Shown here piece by piece: positions 37,476 through 41,733 of a stretch of 41,733 nucleotides of DNA. Where the stretch lies: assembly GCA_964458485.1 (NCBI GenBank), contig CAYWJA010000011.1:1-41733 (forward strand), read 5' to 3'. Both the position numbers and the translations under genes were made by a program. Position 1 is the first letter of the stretch; every line of letters starts with the position of its first letter. This DNA comes from CAYWJA01 sp964458485 (GTDB lineage Bacteria; Patescibacteriota; Gracilibacteria; UM-FILTER-43-11). The notes beneath the pieces were generated by a model, which saw only the letters and a list, made by a program, of their open reading frames with translations, made no database searches and had not been told where the DNA came from.

Positions 37476-39888
37476 TGTTTAGGTCAATCATCGTCTTAAT
37501 AACGGTATCAGGATTTAGCGACATCGTATCAATCCCTTCTTTTTGCAGGAAGCGGGCGAATTCTGGGTAATCGCTTGGGGCCTGACCGCAGATGCCAACT
37601 TTTCTTCCTTTCCTTTTTGCAATTTTTATAATTACACTAACCATATCTTTTACGGCATCATTTCTCTCGTCAAATATATGACGAATCAATTCAGAATCTC
37701 TATCTACACCAAGAGTAAGCTGAGTAAGGTCATTTGAACCAATAGAGAAGCCATCAAAAATATCAGCAAATTGATCTCCAAGTATTACATTGCTTGGCAC
37801 CTCGCACATTACATATAGTTCCAAACCATTTTGCCCCCGTTTTAATCCGTGCTTCTTCATTTCTGCAATAACTTTTTTACCCTCCTGTATAGTTCTGCAG
37901 AAAGGTATCATTAGCTTAAGGTTTTTTAAGCCAAGCTCATTTCGTACCTTTTTCATAGCCTTGCATTCCAAAGCAAAAGCATCTTTATATTTTGGATCGT
38001 AATATCTGCTTGCACCCCTCCATCCAATCATAGGATTCTCTTCTTTCGGTTCATATTCCCTTCCTCCAATTAATTCTGCATATTCGTTTGATTTAAAATC
38101 ACTCATGCGAACAATCACATCATTTGGCCAGAAAGCTGCTGTTAGAGTAGCTACTCCTTGGGCAAGTTTATCTATAAAGAATTCAGTTTTATCTTTATAT
38201 CCTTCAGTAAGCTTATCAATTTTTGCCTTTACCTTTTTATCTGTAATTTTATTGTAATGTACAAGTGCTAATGGATGAATTTTAATATAGGAATTGATAA
38301 TAAATTCAAGGCGGGCGAGACCGACACCTGCATTAGGTATCATGGAAGTTTCAAAAGCTACTTCCGGATTTGCCAGATTCATCATTATCTTCGTTTTAGG
38401 CATTTTTAAATTTTTAAGGCTTGTCCTTTTTATGGCAAATTTTAATGCACCTTTATATACATTTCCGCTTTCACCTTCGCAAGCAACTGTAATTTTATCT
38501 CCTGTTTTGATTTTTTTTGTAGCGTCATTTGTTCCTACAACACAAGGTATGCCGAGTTCCCGGGATACAATTGCTGCATGACAAGTTCTTCCACCTCTAT
38601 TAGCAACAATAGCTGAGGCAATTTTCATAATTGGCACCCAGTCTGGATCTGTCATTGTTGTAACCAGAATTTCACCTTTTTTAAATTGTTTTATCTGACT
38701 TGGGTTATCTATTACGCGCGCTACTCCGGATGCAATTTTGGATCCAACAGGAGCTCCGCTTGTTATAATTTTACCTTTTTCTTTTAGTTTATAGTCTTCA
38801 AGAACTGACATGTCTTTTCTGGATTGAACTGTCTCCGGTCTGGCTTGAACTATAAATAGCTCACCTGTTCTGCCATCTTTTGCCCATTCCATATCCATAG
38901 GTTTGAAAGCTTTAGCTTCTTTACTGTAATGCTCTTCAATAATAATTGCCCACTCGGCAAGCTTTAGAACTTCACTGTCTGTTATACAATATTTCCTTCT
39001 TTCAGCTGGGGTTGTTTTAACATTTTTTACAGGACTTTTTTTACCCTTAGTATCGTAAACCATCTTGATATGTTTTGCCCCAAGGGTTCTGCTTAGTATC
39101 GAATTATAACCTTCTTTTAAAGATGGTTTAAATACATAAAATTCATCCGGATTTACCGCGCCCTGTACAACATTTTCACCAAGGCCATAAGCTCCGTTAA
39201 TAAGAACTGCGTTTTTAAATCCTGTTTCTGTATCTATACTAAACATAACACCAGATGCTGCCTTATCTGACCTCACCATTTTTTGAACTGCAATAGATAG
39301 CCCGATTTCAAAATGATCAAATTTCTTTTCTTCGCGATAAAAAATTGCACGGTCCGTAAATAAAGATGCAAAACAATTTTTACATGCAGCAAGTAAATTA
39401 TTTACACCTCTTATATTTAAGTATGTTTCTTGTTGGCCAGCAAAAGAAGCATCAGGAAGATCCTCAGCTGTGGCAGATGAACGAACGGCAACATCACAGT
39501 TTTTACCATATTTTCTTTCCATTCTTCTATAAGCTTCAGTAATAGCTTCTACAAGATTTTCAGGCAGCTCGGCATTTCTGATAGTTTCCCTACATTGCTT
39601 TCCTCTTTTTTCTAAATTAGCAATTTTTTTTACGTTTAAATCCCTTAAAATTCTTTGGATATCATCTTTAATCCCAGCAGATTTTAAAAGATGATGATAA
39701 GCAAAAGCTGTAACGGCAAAACCGTTTGGTATAGCCACACCTTTTGGTGTAAGTTTTTGATACATTTCACCGAGTGAAGCATTTTTGCCCCCAACTAAAG
39801 GCACGTCTTTAATGCCTAATTCTTTAAACCAAAGAATGAGCGCTTTTTTCCTGGTCGGACTTAAGCGTTTGAATAGTTTTTTGAACAT
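37471..39888 (-). CDS. ppsA: Phosphoenolpyruvate synthase (pyruvate, water dikinase)
   Basis: The enzyme makes PEP from pyruvate with ATP, releasing AMP and phosphate, and opens gluconeogenesis. With the ATG at 39888 it has 805 residues; a start at 39966 would add 26 residues from a low-complexity region. The ATP-grasp domain shows VPLVGGKNASLGEM, VRSSATAEDLPDASFAGQQ and the metal-binding WAKDGRTGELFIVQARPET. The swivelling domain has the phosphohistidine in GGRTCHAAIVSRELGIPCVVGT. The PEP-binding barrel includes GVGLARLEFIINS, MIPFCRTIQEGKKV, SIGSNDLTQLTLGVDRD and the end GICGQAPSDYPEFARFLQKEG with the catalytic Cys. It is complete and the only central carbon gene here. Confidence 0.95.
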   Translation of the reverse strand: MFKKLFKRLSPTRKKALILWFKELGIKDVPLVGGKNASLGEMYQKLTPKGVAIPNGFAVTAFAYHHLLKSAGIKDDIQRILRDLNVKKIANLEKRGKQCRETIRNAELPENLVEAITEAYRRMERKYGKNCDVAVRSSATAEDLPDASFAGQQETYLNIRGVNNLLAACKNCFASLFTDRAIFYREEKKFDHFEIGLSIAVQKMVRSDKAASGVMFSIDTETGFKNAVLINGAYGLGENVVQGAVNPDEFYVFKPSLKEGYNSILSRTLGAKHIKMVYDTKGKKSPVKNVKTTPAERRKYCITDSEVLKLAEWAIIIEEHYSKEAKAFKPMDMEWAKDGRTGELFIVQARPETVQSRKDMSVLEDYKLKEKGKIITSGAPVGSKIASGVARVIDNPSQIKQFKKGEILVTTMTDPDWVPIMKIASAIVANRGGRTCHAAIVSRELGIPCVVGTNDATKKIKTGDKITVACEGESGNVYKGALKFAIKRTSLKNLKMPKTKIMMNLANPEVAFETSMIPNAGVGLARLEFIINSYIKIHPLALVHYNKITDKKVKAKIDKLTEGYKDKTEFFIDKLAQGVATLTAAFWPNDVIVRMSDFKSNEYAELIGGREYEPKEENPMIGWRGASRYYDPKYKDAFALECKAMKKVRNELGLKNLKLMIPFCRTIQEGKKVIAEMKKHGLKRGQNGLELYVMCEVPSNVILGDQFADIFDGFSIGSNDLTQLTLGVDRDSELIRHIFDERNDAVKDMVSVIIKIAKRKGRKVGICGQAPSDYPEFARFLQKEGIDTMSLNPDTVIKTMIDLNK

Positions 39889-39957
39889 ACTTTTTAATGT
39901 TAAATAGTCGTTGGTACAAAATATAGCATAAAGAAAAAAATTGTGAAAATTTTTTTT

Positions 39958-40079
39958 AAATCTCAAATTTCAAATCCTAAATCCAAAATAAAATCCAAAT
40001 TATAAATCATAAATTTTAAGTATGTAATTTGGATATTGAAATTTATTTTGAATTTTGGGCTTGAGATTTGAAATTTAAT
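39958..40079. repeat. Inverted repeat between divergent genes (AAATCTCAAATTTC words)
   Basis: The left part (AAATCTCAAATTTCAAATCC, AAATCCAAAATAAAATCC, AAATTATAAATC) is complementary to the right part (GTAATTTGGATATTGAAATT, TATTTTGAATTTTGGG, CTTGAGATTTGAAATTT). It lies between the divergent starts of ppsA and the 40116 gene, and belongs to the same word family as 19505-19642 and 22446-22573. Confidence 0.8.
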
Positions 40080-40089
40080 ATATTAAGAT
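40061..40089 (+). promoter_or_regulatory. Promoter of the fused aminotransferase gene, TTGAGA-17-TAAGAT
   Basis: TTGAGA (40061-40066) lies in the right arm of the inverted repeat, and TAAGAT (40084-40089) follows after 17 bp. The leader to the ATG at 40116 is about 20 nt and contains the 12-mer TAAAGTTGCCTA that also precedes the gene at 16228. Confidence 0.45.
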
Positions 40090-40115
40090 AATTTCTAATT
40101 TAACTAAAGTTGCCT

Positions 40116-41733
40116 ATGTCACCAGAAAAAACAAATGAAGTAGATGCTTTGCATGACGCAAGTCACAGGCTTATGATTTTTCTTCAAAGAGAGGGGATTA
40201 TTGATGTTGGAACCAATAAGGCTGATCGCGCAAAGGCATTGGAATTAGCACAGGAATTACTTGGACTGCATCCTGCTGACCCAGACTTAGCGATCAGGCT
40301 GCATACACTTTCTGGCGAAGAAAAATTTGAACTTGCTTTAATGTTTCAAAGAGAGGTGGTTCGGGTTACAAGAGGTGAACAAAGAGTTAGTGAGATTGTT
40401 TCGCAGGAGAAAAAGAGAAGTTTAGTTTTTACAGGACTGCTTGAGCGCATGAGGCAAACCGTAGAAGGATTTGATCAGTATGTAGATAGCATTCCTTATG
40501 CCGCTTCTTATTTAGCACATGTGGGTATTGGTGGATTTTTTTCAGGCGATGAAGAAAACCCAATTAATGAAATGTCTGATGATGTTCTAATAGAACGCCT
40601 CTATGAAGAACTTGAGTTTAAGATTGATAGTGAGGAAGAAGGAGATACAACAGGAGGTAAAAATGTAAAATTTTTAGCTAGATTGAAATTAGCCATTAAA
40701 ACTTTTATAGACAGAAAAAAAATAGGGCCTACAAATAGGGCATTGCGTGCGGATTATGCAGTGAGGGATCAGGAAAGATTGGATCTTGTAGGTGACTGGG
40801 GAGTTGTATGTGGAAAGATAAAAGGGGCTGCTGAAAAATATAACAAGACATCATTTAAAGAAGAAGATATTGATGATTTTGTAGGTGAGTTGAGAACAAG
40901 TGTACGTGATTTAGGTTTAAAAAGATTAAAGCTTACAGTCCCGCAAATGGATAGAGATTTTAAGGAATTGTCAGATAAATTACACACAGCTTTTTCAGAT
41001 GCAGAAGAATTGGACAAAGATGCTGTTTTGAAAATTGTTGATAATCATTTTTATATATTTAAATTAAATATCGGGAATCCAGGTTTATATGGCCAAACTC
41101 CTCCGGAGCAAATGGTGGAAGCAGTTCGTGCCAAGATTACTGAGAATTCCGGATATAGCGATCAGCTTGGTGATCCTGCTTATCGTAAGCAGATTGCGGA
41201 ATATTATAGTTTATATTTTAAAAATAAAGGAGCGAATATACCCGAGGGTGCTATTACAGCTGATAATGTAATAATGGGAAATGGTGCTAGTGAAATTATT
41301 GAAATGTTTATCTTGGCATCACTTAGTAATAGTGATAATGCTGTTGGCATTTCACCCATTTATCCACTTTATCCTTCAATCATGAAGATGATTGGAAAAG
41401 ATTTAAATACAGCACCTATGGAATGTAGTGATGGGGAATGGAAATTTAATGTTAATAATTTGGAAGCAAAGGTTAATGTTCATACTAAGGTAATGTTTTT
41501 GAATTCACCAAATAATCCAGCTGGCATTATTTTTAATAAAGATGATATGAGAAAGGCGCTGGAAATAGCTAAAAAATATGATCTTTTTGTAATTTCAGAT
41601 GAAATTTATTCTGCTGATATTTATGACCCAGAAGATGAAGATGATTTCTGCTCAATTGGAGAGCTGGCTTACGAGATGGGAGTACCGTCACTTTTAATTA
41701 ACGGTATTTCGAAAGGATTTGGCAAAGCTGCCG
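40116..41733 (+). CDS. Unknown N-terminal domain fused to a PLP aminotransferase (3' end outside window)
   Basis: An ATG at 40116 opens a frame that stays open to the last base, 539 codons. Residues 1 to about 314 are charged helices of no family I know, for example LHDASHRLMIFLQREGI, an EKFELALMFQRE stretch and DQERLDLVGDWGVVCGKI. From about 315 the sequence becomes a fold-type I aminotransferase: LNIGNPGLYGQTPPE, the GNGASEIIEMF cofactor loop, ISPIYPLYPS, FLNSPNNPAGIIF with the Asn and Pro, VISDEIYSADIY with the Asp and Tyr, and NGISKGFGKA with the Schiff-base Lys just before the window edge. Ordinary members start where residue 315 starts, so this is a fusion. No second start with a better context is seen at the junction. 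The 3' part and the amino-acid substrate are unknown. Confidence 0.85.
   Translation, partial: MSPEKTNEVDALHDASHRLMIFLQREGIIDVGTNKADRAKALELAQELLGLHPADPDLAIRLHTLSGEEKFELALMFQREVVRVTRGEQRVSEIVSQEKKRSLVFTGLLERMRQTVEGFDQYVDSIPYAASYLAHVGIGGFFSGDEENPINEMSDDVLIERLYEELEFKIDSEEEGDTTGGKNVKFLARLKLAIKTFIDRKKIGPTNRALRADYAVRDQERLDLVGDWGVVCGKIKGAAEKYNKTSFKEEDIDDFVGELRTSVRDLGLKRLKLTVPQMDRDFKELSDKLHTAFSDAEELDKDAVLKIVDNHFYIFKLNIGNPGLYGQTPPEQMVEAVRAKITENSGYSDQLGDPAYRKQIAEYYSLYFKNKGANIPEGAITADNVIMGNGASEIIEMFILASLSNSDNAVGISPIYPLYPSIMKMIGKDLNTAPMECSDGEWKFNVNNLEAKVNVHTKVMFLNSPNNPAGIIFNKDDMRKALEIAKKYDLFVISDEIYSADIYDPEDEDDFCSIGELAYEMGVPSLLINGISKGFGKAA

Noticed and set aside
1..41733. tRNA genes, insertion sequences, transposases or UGA recoding
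   Set aside because: No T-loop motifs in a cloverleaf context and no transposase frames were found. TGA ends several complete genes (ileS, priA, PilC-like), so it is not a sense codon.

Overview
The window is an AT-rich bacterial chromosome segment with tightly packed genes and standard stop codons: ileS, priA and the PilC-like gene all end in TGA, so UGA is not recoded. Several features point to a Candidate Phyla Radiation (Patescibacteria) genome, possibly of the Peregrinibacteria type. These are an IleS of the long eukaryote-like class, type IV pilus parts, several large secreted or coiled-coil proteins without recognisable family, and spacers full of palindromic repeats. The lineage is inferred, since no rRNA or other phylogenetic marker was analysed. 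No tRNA, rRNA, insertion sequence or CRISPR array was found.

Layout. Positions 1-4384 (+) carry the end of a surface protein, a GT4 glycosyltransferase, a WxLIP/DUF916-like membrane-anchored protein and a PilT-like ATPase with altered catalytic motifs. Positions 4549-12982 (-) carry small membrane proteins, a protein with a cysteine-rich N-terminal tail, ileS behind a T-box-like leader, a dCMP deaminase, a P-loop kinase, two tiny genes and a PLP aminotransferase. Positions 13109-21562 hold an unknown helical protein, an AlkD-like repair protein, purB, a small possible lipoprotein, pnp, rpsO, corA and two small membrane proteins. Positions 21705-28697 (-) look like an envelope or pilus block: a divergent Lgt, a 1158-residue secreted protein, a membrane protein with cysteine repeats and a protein with two PilC/GspF N-terminal-like modules. 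PriA (+) follows. Then come a 1439-residue protein containing HETRH, a methyltransferase-like protein, a histidine phosphatase, PEP synthase, and a truncated gene fusing about 315 unknown residues to an aminotransferase.

The most striking signal is outside the genes. Nearly every spacer is a long imperfect inverted repeat. In several cases each arm is a tandem array of units of about 12 bp, and the structure runs from the stop codon of one gene to the start codon of the next. The words differ between spacers but fall into families, and some recur inside coding sequences (alkD-like, ileS, priA, PilC-like) without breaking the frame. Some repeat arms overlap plausible -35 boxes. Several promoters use TTGC(A/T)T rather than TTGACA as -35.
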